From Bog-756 sp963824645 (GTDB lineage Bacteria > Actinomycetota > Acidimicrobiia > Acidimicrobiales > RAAP-2): a DNA stretch of 64,000 nucleotides. The stretch covers positions 62,001 to 126,000 of the forward strand of contig CAWGQC010000003.1 of NCBI GenBank assembly GCA_963824645.1, in the 5' to 3' direction. The notes under the pieces were generated by a model, which saw only the letters and a program-made list of their open reading frames with translations, searched no databases and was not told the origin of the DNA. Below are positions 50,437-59,455 of this stretch, piece after piece. Made by a program: the position numbers and the translations under genes. The first letter of the stretch is position 1; each line of letters opens with the position of its first letter.

Positions 50437-50631
50437 GTGACTGGATCTCAGATCGAGCGCAGCGCCCTCCCGCCCCGGGCACAACCGGCCGGGCCGCGCT
50501 CCCATAGCTGGAACTTCGTGCACGCACGGTGCGTCAACTGTGGGAGCGAGGTCCACCGGACCCATGGAAGGAACAAGCCGTGGTTGCACGCCAACATGTC
50601 GCCGTTGTGCGCTCAATCGTACGCGGCGTGA
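50437..50631 (+). CDS. Possible small zinc-finger-like protein
   Basis: A 64-residue frame starting at GTG overlapping AGGAGG. The C-terminal half contains HARCVNCGSEVHRTHGR and a final Cys (SPLCAQSYAA), a CxxC...C pattern with several His that could bind zinc. Third-position GC is high, about 80 percent, like real genes here. I know no family for it. The frame stays open upstream to 50041 through the preceding gene in a different frame, so the true start is uncertain. The rest of 50330-50733 has no other gene I can support. Confidence 0.4.
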   Translation: MTGSQIERSALPPRAQPAGPRSHSWNFVHARCVNCGSEVHRTHGRNKPWLHANMSPLCAQSYAA

Positions 50632-50733
50632 ACCGTGGTGCCGGGTGGTCGTCAGTGCCTCCGCACCGATGGCGGCGGGAACACAGTTCCTGCCCACGCC
50701 GCCGGTGACGGTCCGGTGGGATAGACCGTTTCC

Positions 50734-50988
50734 GTGAAGCTCAAGCTTGATCTGCACGACATCTACAACCGGGGCGACGACATCGATCGCGCTCTTCGAG
50801 CCGTCATCGACGAGGCCATCGATAAGAAGATCCGATTGGTGGAGATCATCCCCGGCAAGGGGAGCGGCCAACTCAAGAAGCGAGTTCTTCGTTTTCTCGA
50901 CCGGAAGGATATCAAGGCCCTCTATGACCGGGTGGAGAAGGACTCCCACAACTTCGGCCGGGTGTTCGTCCATTTCAAGTACAAGTAA
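50734..50988 (+). CDS. Smr-domain protein
   Basis: An 84-residue stand-alone Smr domain. LKLDLHDIYNRG carries the LDxH motif and VEIIPGKGSGQLKKRVLRFL the HGxG-type motif, here PGKGSG. Smr domains are found at the C-terminus of MutS2 and as single proteins, and some are endoribonucleases or nicking endonucleases. The second motif lacks His (PGKGSG instead of HGKGxG), so catalytic activity is uncertain. It starts at a GTG. Confidence 0.8.
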   Translation: MKLKLDLHDIYNRGDDIDRALRAVIDEAIDKKIRLVEIIPGKGSGQLKKRVLRFLDRKDIKALYDRVEKDSHNFGRVFVHFKYK

Positions 50989-51208
50989 CGAACGATTCGC
51001 CCGCCCCCCTCGACGCCCCTCTTTGATCTGGAGAGTGGCCCCGTCGGTTGCGTTATCAAACCGGCAAAGGGAACGGCGTCGACAAAGTCGATCCGCTGAC
51101 GGCAACGGCAAGGACGACGGCCGGCAGCGCGGTGGCGACGCAGGCACTATTTGTGAACGTGGTGAATGTCCCAACGGTGACAGACTCAGTCCGGGAGGAG
51201 GTTGCTGC

Positions 51209-51682
51209 ATGGGCGACGACAGCATCAGCGCCACCCGGGTCATCGACGCCCCGGCCGAGGTCGTCTTCGCAGTCCTGGCCGATCCGTCAAGCCATGCCGC
51301 CATCGATGGGACTGGCTGGGTCGGTGAATCCGTCGACGGCAAGCCGCTGACCGCCCCGGGCCAGCTTTTCCGGATGTCCATGTATCACGCCAACCACCCA
51401 GACGGTAACTACCAGATGGCCAACCGGCTCCAGGTGTTCAACCCCCCGAGCACCATCGCCTGGGAGCCAGGCTACGACGCCGGTGAAGGTACCCTGCGCT
51501 TCGGTGGCTGGATCTGGCGCTTCGACCTGAAGCCAGCTGGACCATCGAACACCACGGTCACTCTTTCCTATGACTGGTCAGCCGTCCCTGACTCCGTCCG
51601 AGAGCACATCGGATTCCCGCCGTTCCCTCCGGAGCATCTCGACAACTCGCTGGCCCATCTCGCCCAACTGGTTACCCGATGA
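51209..51682 (+). CDS. SRPBCC-family protein
   Basis: A 157-residue protein with the helix-grip fold: RVIDAPAEVVFAVLADPSSHAAIDG at the N-terminus, followed by a series of strands (FRMSMYHAN, TIAWEPGYD, GGWIWRFDL) and a long C-terminal helix. Family members bind hydrophobic ligands; the ligand here is unknown. A strong GGGAGGAGG precedes the ATG. The 220-bp gap upstream shows no additional gene. Confidence 0.75.
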   Translation: MGDDSISATRVIDAPAEVVFAVLADPSSHAAIDGTGWVGESVDGKPLTAPGQLFRMSMYHANHPDGNYQMANRLQVFNPPSTIAWEPGYDAGEGTLRFGGWIWRFDLKPAGPSNTTVTLSYDWSAVPDSVREHIGFPPFPPEHLDNSLAHLAQLVTR

Positions 51683-51796
51683 CACGCCCCACACATTGTG
51701 GCTGCACGCAGGAGCGGGAGACCGCGATCTCGCCGTCGTTCATAGGTTCCGCTTCTGGTAGTCCTCTGGGATCGCGTGCGATTGCCCGCCGCAGCA

Positions 51797-52432
51797 TCAG
51801 GTGAAGTTGAGCGAAGACCCGCTTCCGAAGGTGAACGCGGCGTAGGGCCCCCACGTCAGGGAACAGGTATTCAGGACATTGGTGATGAGCGTCAGTAGGG
51901 CCGCTGGCGACGTCGAAAACGACCCAGTGATAGTGGTCGTCGCTCCCGACGGTGCTGACACCTCATCGAAGAGCCCGGAGGGCGACACCAGGGGGCTCGC
52001 GCCGCCCAGGTAGACGACCGTTGTGTTCTTGATGGCCGGTGTCGCGGTCCAGGCGACCTTCAGCTTCATGCCTTGGATCGTGTCCTGAGTGTTGAACCCT
52101 GGGCAGCTGTTGGCGTGAGAACCCGTTGAAGGACTGATGAGTTTACCTACACCAGCCGTCACCCTCATTCCGGTGATGGTGACGGGGATACCGGCCGCAT
52201 TGACCACCGGACCCGTCACGCATGAGGCCGGCGCGCTCACGAAGCTCAGAGCGTCTTTGAAGCTGGATCCCGTAGGCGTCAGGTGGGGATGGAAGCTCCC
52301 CGTTCCGGTGATCGAGCAGTTGGCAGTACCGTAGGCCGGAAGTGCACCCGCGAACGCCGTTCCGGCATCGACAAAGTTCAGCGCCGCGGCCAAAACCGTC
52401 ACCGTGACTGTGCAGAGAAGCAGCCTTCGCAT
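51797..52432 (-). CDS. Secreted protein of unknown function
   Basis: A 211-residue secreted protein with a signal peptide (MRRLLLCTVTVTVLAAALNF, cleaved near TAFA-GALP). The mature part is beta-rich, Ser/Thr/Gly-rich and has four or more Cys that could form disulfides. I do not recognise the family. The ATG seven codons inside the longest frame is chosen because AGGGG lies 7 bp before it and the signal peptide begins there. Confidence 0.65.
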   Translation of the reverse strand: MRRLLLCTVTVTVLAAALNFVDAGTAFAGALPAYGTANCSITGTGSFHPHLTPTGSSFKDALSFVSAPASCVTGPVVNAAGIPVTITGMRVTAGVGKLISPSTGSHANSCPGFNTQDTIQGMKLKVAWTATPAIKNTTVVYLGGASPLVSPSGLFDEVSAPSGATTTITGSFSTSPAALLTLITNVLNTCSLTWGPYAAFTFGSGSSLNFT

Positions 52433-52641
52433 CGAGGATCCCCTAATCGTCATGGCCCGCCGTCACGAGCCGCCTGCTCTCAAACGACCTCCAGGTATGG
52501 GTTTCCGCCCAGGACGACCGCCCGACGAACAGTAGCGCGCCTGGATAAACGCCGCTCACCTGGAGCGCAATGGATTCAAGTGAATCCGATCGGCCGGCAG
52601 GCGACGCTGAACGCTCGGGTCGCGCCGGCAGCGCCGCACGT

Positions 52642-53583
52642 TCAGGTAAAGAGAACCGACACGCTCTCCCGGTTGGCGATCCTGCGGATGGCTTCGCCCA
52701 CCAGACCGGCCACCGACACAACCTCCACCTTCGACGAAAGCGCCACCGGCTGAGTCTCCACGCTGTCGGTCATGAAGAGCGTCTTGATCGGGCTCCGGTC
52801 AAGCCGATCGATAGCGGCGCCGGCCAGCAGGCCATGAGTCACCGCGGCATAGACCGATCGGGCGCCCCGCTCGACGAGCACCCGTGCCGCATCGGACAGG
52901 GTGCCGGCCGAGATCGTGAAATCGTCGACGATCAGGGCCGTGCATCCCTCGACGGATCCGATCAGTTCAACAACTTCGGCTGTCTCCGAATGGTCCACCC
53001 GTCGTTTGTCGGCGATGGCCAAAGGAGCGGCCAGACGTTCAGACCACTGCCGGGCCTTTTTGGCAAACCCGGCGTCCGGGGCGACGACCACCAGATCAGG
53101 CAGGGCTTTGGAAGCAATGACATCGCACAGAACGGGCATGGCATAGAGGTCATCGACGGGGACCTTGAAGAATCCCTGGACCTGAGGTGCGTGGAGATCG
53201 AGGGTAACGACGCGATCCACTCCGGCCGCCTCGATGGCGTCAGCGCATACCCGGGCCCGAATGGACACACGAGGCTCATCCTTCTTGTCGCCCTTGGCGT
53301 AGCTGAAGTACGGAATGACTGCTGTCACCGACGCCGCACTGGCCCGCTTGAGGGCGTCGATCCAGAAGAGGAGCTCCATGAAGTTGTCATTGGCGGGAAA
53401 GGCCGTTCCCTGCACCAGAAACACATCACGACCTCGCACGTTGTCGAGCACTCTGACAAAGAGATTGCCCTCCGAGAATCGCAGCGTTTCGCTCGCCCCC
53501 AGGGGCCGGTCGAGATAGTCGGCGATAGCTCCGCCCAGCTTGCGGCTGGCGGACCCGGCAAAAAGCAGGAAATCCTCCGTCAC
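52642..53583 (-). CDS. Ribose-phosphate pyrophosphokinase homologue
   Basis: A 313-residue PRPP synthetase-type protein. FLLFAGSASRKLGGAIADYL begins the first phosphoribosyltransferase-like domain, YAKGDKKDEPRVSIRARV the subunit-contact region, VVTLDLHAPQVQGFF the conserved metal/ribose-5-phosphate segment, and ALIVDDFTISAGTL the PRPP loop. The region between KxDE and RVSIRA differs from the housekeeping RPRE sequence, so it may be a paralogue. It makes PRPP from ribose-5-phosphate and ATP. A TAGATT -10 lies seven bases before the GTG, indicating leaderless translation. Confidence 0.8.
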   Translation of the reverse strand: MTEDFLLFAGSASRKLGGAIADYLDRPLGASETLRFSEGNLFVRVLDNVRGRDVFLVQGTAFPANDNFMELLFWIDALKRASAASVTAVIPYFSYAKGDKKDEPRVSIRARVCADAIEAAGVDRVVTLDLHAPQVQGFFKVPVDDLYAMPVLCDVIASKALPDLVVVAPDAGFAKKARQWSERLAAPLAIADKRRVDHSETAEVVELIGSVEGCTALIVDDFTISAGTLSDAARVLVERGARSVYAAVTHGLLAGAAIDRLDRSPIKTLFMTDSVETQPVALSSKVEVVSVAGLVGEAIRRIANRESVSVLFT

Positions 53584-53590
53584 GTCGCCC

Positions 53591-53596
53591 AATCTA
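53591..53596 (-). promoter_or_regulatory. -10 element for leaderless prs-like gene
   Basis: TAGATT on the minus strand ends seven bases before the GTG at 53583, with TTCCGG 18 bp further upstream as a weak -35. No ribosome-binding site precedes the GTG, which suits a leaderless mRNA. The 294-bp gap 53584-53877 holds no gene I can support. Confidence 0.45.
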
Positions 53597-53877
53597 CCCC
53601 TCGTGCAAATGCGACCGGAATCCCTGGTAGGACACAGACGGACCACAGGTACGCTTCATTCGTGTTGTGTGTCGACCACCACCCTGGGGCCGGACATCAT
53701 CAGGCGGGGCGGGACGCACCCCTCGACATTCTGCCCGCTCGGTACCGGGTCATCCGGTCCTGTGTCCAGGGCTCCCGAGGACCGGTACGGGATAGGGGTG
53801 CTGGTACGGAGATGTGGAAGCGGGGTTCTGCCACCTGGCTCTGCCCGACGGCCGTCCCTGCTTTCGGCTGGGCCTGA

Positions 53878-55065
53878 GTGGACCGGTCGGCGAGGTCGCG
53901 CTCGAGGGAAAGAGATGTGGCCATCATCGGTGCGGGTATCGCCGGGTTGACCGCAGCCATCGCTCTCGACCGGGCGGGATTCACTGTTCAGGTCATTGAA
54001 CGGGCGGGCGCACTCACCCAGGCCGGTACCGCCCTCTCGCTGTGGCCCAACGCCCTGGCCGCCCTGGAGCACATCGGCCTGAGGGGGGCCATCACCGACA
54101 TCGGAATCCCCGAGCCGGCCGGCGTAGTGCTGGATCCGACGGGGAAGGTTCTCATCACCGTGAATCAGGAGCTCCTCAGCCAGGACCTCGGCTCTCCGAC
54201 GCTGATCGTCCGGAGGTCGGAGCTCCAACATGTTCTCCTCGAAGCCGCGTCGCATCTCCCCATCCGTCTCCACACCACCGCCGCACACGTCGAGCTCGGA
54301 GAGAACTCGGCCACGGTGGAACTGGCCGATGGAGACTCACTCGAAGCATCCGTCGTCCTGGCCTGTGACGGCATCCGGTCGATCGCCCGATCGCTGGTTG
54401 ACAATCCACCGTTGGCCTACCGGGGCCGCACATCCTGGCGGGCGCTGTTGGACTCGGCATCGACCCTGGTTCCCGCCGCCACCCTCACCGTGGGAGGCGG
54501 CAATCAATTCATCGCCGGCCCTCTGCCTGACGGGGCGGTCTACTGGGCGGCTGACGTGGGTCTGCCCGAAGGCGCCAACGCGGTCATGACCGACAGGTTG
54601 GCCTTCCTGGTCGACACCTTCGCCTCCTGGCACGAACCCATTCCCCAACTGATCGAGGCGACCGACAATCACAAAGTGGTTATCGCCGACTTCTACGACT
54701 CGATCCCCCGGACCCTGGTCCGGGGGCGTTTGGCTTTGTTGGGGGACGCCGCCCACCCGATGACACCGGACCTCGGTCAGGGGGCGTGCCAGGGCATCGA
54801 GGACGCCATCGTGTTGGCCTCCTGCCTGAGGAGAGTCGACGATCCACAGGCAGCCCTGGCCACCTACCAATCGCTGCGGCTGCCCCGGGTGCGAGCTGTC
54901 GTTCGTGCCTCGCGTCGGCTCGGTCGGCTGGCCACCGCCAGGTCGCCTGCGGTGGTGGGAATGAGAAACCTGGTCAGTCGCCACATACCACCTTCCGCCA
55001 ACGCCTGGATCACCGCCCGGATCGCCAGCGAGGATGCCTTCCGCCGGACCCTGCTCGAGGACTAG
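53878..55065 (+). CDS. FAD-dependent monooxygenase (PHBH/UbiH-like)
   Basis: A 395-residue flavoprotein. RDVAIIGAGIAGLTAAIAL (about residue 14) is the GxGxxG FAD motif, ACDGIRSIAR near 165 the DG motif, and LALLGDAAHPMTPDLGQGACQGIEDA near 285 the GDAAH second FAD/NADPH motif. This is group A flavin monooxygenase, hydroxylating an aromatic or other organic substrate. It starts at GTG and is the first gene of a probable operon with a methyltransferase and a 2-hydroxyacid dehydrogenase. The actual substrate is unknown. Confidence 0.85.
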   Translation: MDRSARSRSRERDVAIIGAGIAGLTAAIALDRAGFTVQVIERAGALTQAGTALSLWPNALAALEHIGLRGAITDIGIPEPAGVVLDPTGKVLITVNQELLSQDLGSPTLIVRRSELQHVLLEAASHLPIRLHTTAAHVELGENSATVELADGDSLEASVVLACDGIRSIARSLVDNPPLAYRGRTSWRALLDSASTLVPAATLTVGGGNQFIAGPLPDGAVYWAADVGLPEGANAVMTDRLAFLVDTFASWHEPIPQLIEATDNHKVVIADFYDSIPRTLVRGRLALLGDAAHPMTPDLGQGACQGIEDAIVLASCLRRVDDPQAALATYQSLRLPRVRAVVRASRRLGRLATARSPAVVGMRNLVSRHIPPSANAWITARIASEDAFRRTLLED

Positions 55066-55144
55066 AGAGGCCGGCCGGAGCCAGAAACCGGGCCAACATC
55101 GGGATAACGCTGAACGGCGGTCGGATCGCAGCTACGTTCGGGCC

Positions 55145-55864
55145 GTGGGTAACCGGGAGGCTTGGGAGGCAGAGGCCGAAAATTGGATCCGGTGGGCCCG
55201 TACCCCCGGTCATGACGCTTATTGGTACTACTGCGAGACGTTCTTCGATACCGTCGTTCCCCCTCCGGGTCGCCTCACTCTCGACGTCGGATCGGGCGAA
55301 GGTCGAGTTACCCGCGACCTGGTGGCTCGCGGCCACAAGGTCGTGGCCGTCGACGGGTCTGAGACGCTGCTGCGGTACGCGGCCGACTCGGACCCCGCCC
55401 ACCGCTATGTGCTGACCGACGCATCCAGCCTCCCGATGGCCACGGGTAGCGTCGACCTGGCTGTCGCCTACAACTCACTGATGGATTTCGATGACATGCC
55501 CACGGCCATCGCCGAAGTCGCCCGTGTGCTCGACGACGACGGAGCCTTCTGCATCTGTCTGACCCATCCGATCCTCAACGGTGGGAGTTTCGATGGTGAC
55601 GACGAAGACGCTCCGTATCGGCTGAGACAGAGCTACTTCGGTTCTCGGCGGTTCGATGAAACCTTCACGCGGGGTGACCTGAGAATGCGCTTCCGAGGAT
55701 GGAGCCGCCCCATCCAGGACTATCTCGGCGCCCTATTCGATGTCGGACTGGTCATTGACGCCCTGCGGGAGCCGGTGCCCCGCCATGACTTTGAGGAGTA
55801 CGAACGCTGGCACCGGTTCCCCATGTTCCTGCAGCTTCGGGCGGTCAAGCAGCGTCCGTCGTGA
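55145..55864 (+). CDS. Class I SAM-dependent methyltransferase
   Basis: A 239-residue methyltransferase. LTLDVGSGEGRVTRDLVARG (about residue 40) is motif I for S-adenosylmethionine, VVAVDGSETLL motif II-like, YVLTDASSLPMATGSVDLAVA motif III and PTAIAEVARVLDDDGAFCIC the end of the Rossmann core. Substrate unknown; the C-terminal region with FRGWSRPIQDY resembles UbiE/COQ5-related enzymes. It starts at GTG and lies in the same direction as its neighbours, with 79 bp before and 19 bp after. Confidence 0.8.
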   Translation: MGNREAWEAEAENWIRWARTPGHDAYWYYCETFFDTVVPPPGRLTLDVGSGEGRVTRDLVARGHKVVAVDGSETLLRYAADSDPAHRYVLTDASSLPMATGSVDLAVAYNSLMDFDDMPTAIAEVARVLDDDGAFCICLTHPILNGGSFDGDDEDAPYRLRQSYFGSRRFDETFTRGDLRMRFRGWSRPIQDYLGALFDVGLVIDALREPVPRHDFEEYERWHRFPMFLQLRAVKQRPS

Positions 55865-55883
55865 CGAAAAGGTGTGGGATGCG

Positions 55884-56870
55884 ATGAATGTGACAATCCT
55901 CGACGATTACTTCGACACGCTCCGGACCCTGCGATGCTTCAGCCGACTGGAGCGTCACGATGTGACCGTTTGGACGGACCACGTCCAAGACGTCAATGAG
56001 CTGGCCAGACGCCTATCTGACACCGAAGCGCTGGTCCTCATCCGCGAGCGCACCAAAATCGGTGGGCCTTTGCTGGAGAGGTTGCCGCGGCTGAAACTCA
56101 TCAGTCTGCGGAGTGTGTATCCCCACATCGATATCGACACCTGCGCGGAGCTCGGGATCGTCGTTTCGAGCGACCTCCATCAGGGCTCGCCGTCCTACGC
56201 CACCGCCGAGCTGACCTGGGGGTTGATCATCGCGGCCATGAGGCGGATTCCTCAGCAGGTGGCTTCGATGAAGTCAGGACACTGGCAGGACGGCGTCGGT
56301 CATTCGCTCCGGCACAGGACGCTGGGGGTATACGGATACGGGCGGATCGGAAGGGTGGTGGCCGAGTACGGCCGGGCCTTCGGCATGGATGTCGTCTTCT
56401 GGGCCAGCCGGCCGTCACGGGAGCGGGCGCAGGCAGAAGGAGCGGACGTCGCCGAGTCCAAGCAGTCCTTCTTCGAGATGTGTGACGTGATCTCGCTCCA
56501 CATGCGCCTCGTCGATGCCACCCGGGGAATAGTGACCAGGACCGATCTCGACAGGATGAAACCGACGGCCCTTCTCGTCAACACGAGTCGCGCCGGCCTC
56601 ATCGAGCGGGATGCCCTGGTCGGCGCCCTCGCTGCGGGGTCGCCGGCAATGGCGGCAGTCGACGTGTACGACACTGAGCCTCTTACCGACGCCACAGATC
56701 CACTTCTCCAGATGGGCAACGTCATCTGTACGCCGCACATCGGCTACGTCACCACTGATGAATGGGAGATCCAGTTCTCCGAGATCTTCGACCAGATCAA
56801 TGCTTTCGCCGCCGGCCAACCCACCAACGTGGTGAATCCCGAGGTACTGGCCAGTCCGCACCGGCGCTGA
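55884..56870 (+). CDS. D-2-hydroxyacid dehydrogenase family protein
   Basis: A 328-residue NAD-dependent dehydrogenase with the standard layout: N-terminal catalytic half, LGVYGYGRIGRVVAEYG (about residue 148) as the GxGxxG NAD motif, LVNTSRAGLIERDALVGAL with the catalytic Arg, and VICTPHIGYVT with the catalytic His near 295. It reduces a 2-oxoacid to a D-2-hydroxyacid, as in glyoxylate or phosphoglycerate dehydrogenases. AAAAGG precedes the ATG at 55884. It ends an operon with the methyltransferase gene. Confidence 0.85.
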   Translation: MNVTILDDYFDTLRTLRCFSRLERHDVTVWTDHVQDVNELARRLSDTEALVLIRERTKIGGPLLERLPRLKLISLRSVYPHIDIDTCAELGIVVSSDLHQGSPSYATAELTWGLIIAAMRRIPQQVASMKSGHWQDGVGHSLRHRTLGVYGYGRIGRVVAEYGRAFGMDVVFWASRPSRERAQAEGADVAESKQSFFEMCDVISLHMRLVDATRGIVTRTDLDRMKPTALLVNTSRAGLIERDALVGALAAGSPAMAAVDVYDTEPLTDATDPLLQMGNVICTPHIGYVTTDEWEIQFSEIFDQINAFAAGQPTNVVNPEVLASPHRR

Positions 56871-57112
56871 GGTCATCGGCCCGGTGTGGGCCTGACCCGG
56901 TCGGAAGTACCTCGCTCGGTGACCATGGTGCCACCACCGGTGACCCCCTCCGATGTCCCGTTCCCGTTGGCTTCTCGACGATCCGAAGTCTGTTACGGTC
57001 GGCGCAGGCGAGTTGGGTACCAAAAGGCCCGTTCCGGGTGGCGGGGTCTCAACAGGTTGCACCAGCAATCCGTGCATGGGGCGGCCGTCCTGATCCAGGA
57101 AAGGATGTCGAG

Positions 57113-57772
57113 ATGAAGGTTGGCGGATTGATGAGACGACTGGCAGTGACCGGAGGTGTGGCCGTCATGTTCCTTGGCCTCAGTGCCACGGCAGCCTCGG
57201 CGGCCCCGGGTGCCAAACCCCATTTGTCCCATGGGACGAACGGGGTGGCGGGCAGTTCCGGTTCAGCCAAAAAGATCAACGAAGGCAACGGCGGAGTTGG
57301 CGCACTGCTGACGTCCGACAACGATGGCTATGGGCTCATCAATGTGCCCGAACCCGTAGGAACGACACTGAGCGAGTTGACTGCGCTGAACACCGGATAC
57401 GAAGTCACCGAGGGCACCTGCTCAGGAGGAGCTCCCCGCTTCGCCGTCGTTGTCCTGCCACCGGGGGCGAAGAAGGCTGACGCACAGGTTCTGTGGGTCT
57501 ATTTCGGAACCCAGCCCTACGGCGGGTGCAGCGCACAGCAAGGTCTGAGCACGGAAGACGCCACTCAAGACGACTGGTGGCTGGCACCGGGCAACAATTT
57601 CGAGTCCTATGCGCAGGCGCTCTCCACCATGGGAACGGATCGATTGGTTGCAGTGCAGGTCGCCGTCGACGCCGGGTGGGATCAAAGCCCTGACGTGCAG
57701 CAGGTACTCATCCAGAACCTCACCGTCGGAATCAATGGCGTGAACTCCACCTTCTACCCCCTGCCCGGATGA
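57113..57772 (+). CDS. Secreted protein of unknown function
   Basis: A 219-residue exported protein. The signal peptide (about residues 1-32, ending ATAASAAPG) is followed by a hydrophilic domain with two Cys (GTCSGGAPRF, YGGCSAQQG) that may form a disulfide. I do not recognise the family. GGAAAGG lies before the ATG. The 242-bp upstream gap contains only A/T-poor sequence with no other gene. A two-hairpin terminator follows. Confidence 0.65.
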   Translation: MKVGGLMRRLAVTGGVAVMFLGLSATAASAAPGAKPHLSHGTNGVAGSSGSAKKINEGNGGVGALLTSDNDGYGLINVPEPVGTTLSELTALNTGYEVTEGTCSGGAPRFAVVVLPPGAKKADAQVLWVYFGTQPYGGCSAQQGLSTEDATQDDWWLAPGNNFESYAQALSTMGTDRLVAVQVAVDAGWDQSPDVQQVLIQNLTVGINGVNSTFYPLPG

Positions 57773-57781
57773 GTCGGCACT

Positions 57782-57817
57782 GACCGGCGTATGCCGGTCG
57801 CGGTCCCCAAAAGGGGG
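57782..57817. terminator. Double hairpin terminator between convergent genes
   Basis: GACCGGC-GTAT-GCCGGTC (57782-57799) is directly followed by CCCC-AAAA-GGGG (57805-57816). The pair lies between the secreted protein gene and the convergent glycosyltransferase gene, and can act in both directions. Confidence 0.7.
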
Positions 57818-58834
57818 TTAGCCGGACAGATGGTGGCAGATGTCGGCGAGATCGGCGGCAAAGCGGCGACTCGAGAAATGCTGGCGTACGTGCGCCGAGG
57901 CCGCCGGAACCGACGGCGTGGGTGGCTCCGCCAGAGCTGACCGCATGGCATCCACGTCGCCGGCCGGCACCAGCCGTGCCACCTCTGGTGTCACGTAGTC
58001 TCGGATCATTCCGACGTCAGACACAATCACCGGCCGACCCATCGACAGATTCTCCAGCAGCACCGTCTGTCCTGATGAGTAGGGGACCGGTCGCAGCGGA
58101 ATAACGTGCCTCCTGGCGGCGGCGTAATGGTCACGCAGGTCCATTATGGGAACATCGTGATCGAGGGTGATGTCGGCCTGGCTCGGGGTGGACCGGACCT
58201 GGGCGGCGTTGGGCTCATCGGTGACGATGAAGCAGCGGTAGCTCTCCTGGAGGGCCCGCACCAGGGTCGGGTAGTCCTTGCCGTCGTTCGTCCCTACCGC
58301 CACGACGTCCCACCGCGGATCCCTTTCCATGGGCCGAAAGAAGTCGACGTCGACACCGAAGGGCACGAAACGAGTCTGCTGGGCCGAAAGCCCGAGATGG
58401 CGCTCGAGCATGGGGACCTGCTCGCTGGCGTAGGCCGTGACGATGTCTGCCCTTCGCAGCAGGAAGCGCCTCACTGCGCCGGCGGCGCCGGAGCGATAGT
58501 GGTCGGCCAACACGGCCACAGACAGGACCACCACCGGACGGCGTATCAGTCCGAGCCGCCGCATGAGGAGCACCGGCAAGGCAGAAGCCTCGGTGGTGGC
58601 GACAATGCACGACAGCCGTCTTTGTCCGATGAGCACCCAAAAGGTCTGCCACAGCTTCCAGAGCTGCAGGCGTCGCAGTTGATGCGGCAGGAACCGCCAC
58701 CGGCAGAAGGTGATGTCGATGTCGAACTGCGGCAACTCAGCTGCGCCGAACAGGCGGTGGGCGGGAACGCGGCCGGCCCGGTAGTCGGTGAACTCTTTCG
58801 AGGGATCCCACGTGTAGAGCATGGCCACCAGCAT
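57818..58834 (-). CDS. GT4-type glycosyltransferase
   Basis: A 338-residue GT-B-like protein. The C-terminal half has PYSSGQTVLLENLSMGRPVIVSD, in the position of the EX7E donor motif, and RFVPFGVDVDFFRP as the linker between the domains. The N-terminal acceptor domain is divergent. It probably acts in a second surface glycan group together with the neighbouring acetyltransferase and a methyltransferase. The acceptor is unknown. Confidence 0.75.
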   Translation of the reverse strand: MLVAMLYTWDPSKEFTDYRAGRVPAHRLFGAAELPQFDIDITFCRWRFLPHQLRRLQLWKLWQTFWVLIGQRRLSCIVATTEASALPVLLMRRLGLIRRPVVVLSVAVLADHYRSGAAGAVRRFLLRRADIVTAYASEQVPMLERHLGLSAQQTRFVPFGVDVDFFRPMERDPRWDVVAVGTNDGKDYPTLVRALQESYRCFIVTDEPNAAQVRSTPSQADITLDHDVPIMDLRDHYAAARRHVIPLRPVPYSSGQTVLLENLSMGRPVIVSDVGMIRDYVTPEVARLVPAGDVDAMRSALAEPPTPSVPAASAHVRQHFSSRRFAADLADICHHLSG

Positions 58835-58924
58835 GGGGGAAGGCTACCGCGACGCTCCCCGCCGTCAGCAGGGCGAAGTACCCCCGCGGGTCACGTCGCC
58901 GGCGGTGACGGCATCGGTGCGTTG

Positions 58925-59455
58925 TCAGAGGGTTTCGGAAGCGGGTGACTCCTTCCACACGCCTCCAGCAGTGGCGCCCGGCGGTACGTCGGCCAGTACT
59001 ACCGCATTGGCACCGATCCAAGCCCCGCTCCCGATGGTCACCGGTCCGAGTACCTTGGCGCCCGCTCCAATCCGCACGTTGTCGCCCACACGGGGCTGAC
59101 CGGCACGACCCCGTCCGCCGTGTCCCAAGGTCACCCCCTGGTAGAGCACAAGGTTCTCACCGGCTACCACTTCGTGTCCGACCACGATCCCGGCTGTGTG
59201 GATGATGGCGAAGCCGCGTCCGAGGACCGCCGCCGGATGAATCTCCGAACCACCGGCCCGGATGCTGCGGGACTGCAACCAGAGGGCAATGGGTCGGAGC
59301 CGGTGATGCCAGCACCAGGCCGAGGCACGGTAGAAGATGACCACCCGAAGCCGCGGATACAACGGCAGCCGGAGAGCGGTACGGAACAGCACTTGGGAGG
59401 GGCTCATCTCCCAGGACGCCGTCATGTGCCGCAGATCGTCGATCAGCGCATCCAT
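58925..59455 (-). CDS. Serine acetyltransferase-like hexapeptide acyltransferase
   Basis: A 176-residue LbH acyltransferase. IHPAAVLGRGFAIIHTAGIVVG and IGAGAKVLGPVTIGSGAWIGANAVVLADVPPG are coiled hexapeptide repeats; the HTAG and LGHGG motifs match the serine acetyltransferase active site. The N-terminal helical domain is reduced, as in sugar O-acetyltransferases of polysaccharide clusters. ATG 59455 is used; a longer start at 59485 is possible. It likely acetylates a sugar or an amino acid. A divergent promoter region lies upstream. Confidence 0.75.
   Translation of the reverse strand: MDALIDDLRHMTASWEMSPSQVLFRTALRLPLYPRLRVVIFYRASAWCWHHRLRPIALWLQSRSIRAGGSEIHPAAVLGRGFAIIHTAGIVVGHEVVAGENLVLYQGVTLGHGGRGRAGQPRVGDNVRIGAGAKVLGPVTIGSGAWIGANAVVLADVPPGATAGGVWKESPASETL

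Noticed and set aside
49385..51381. Two long minus-strand frames (249 and 367 residues)
   Set aside because: They are antisense to a membrane protein, a Smr and an SRPBCC gene, and their translations have no recognisable domain.
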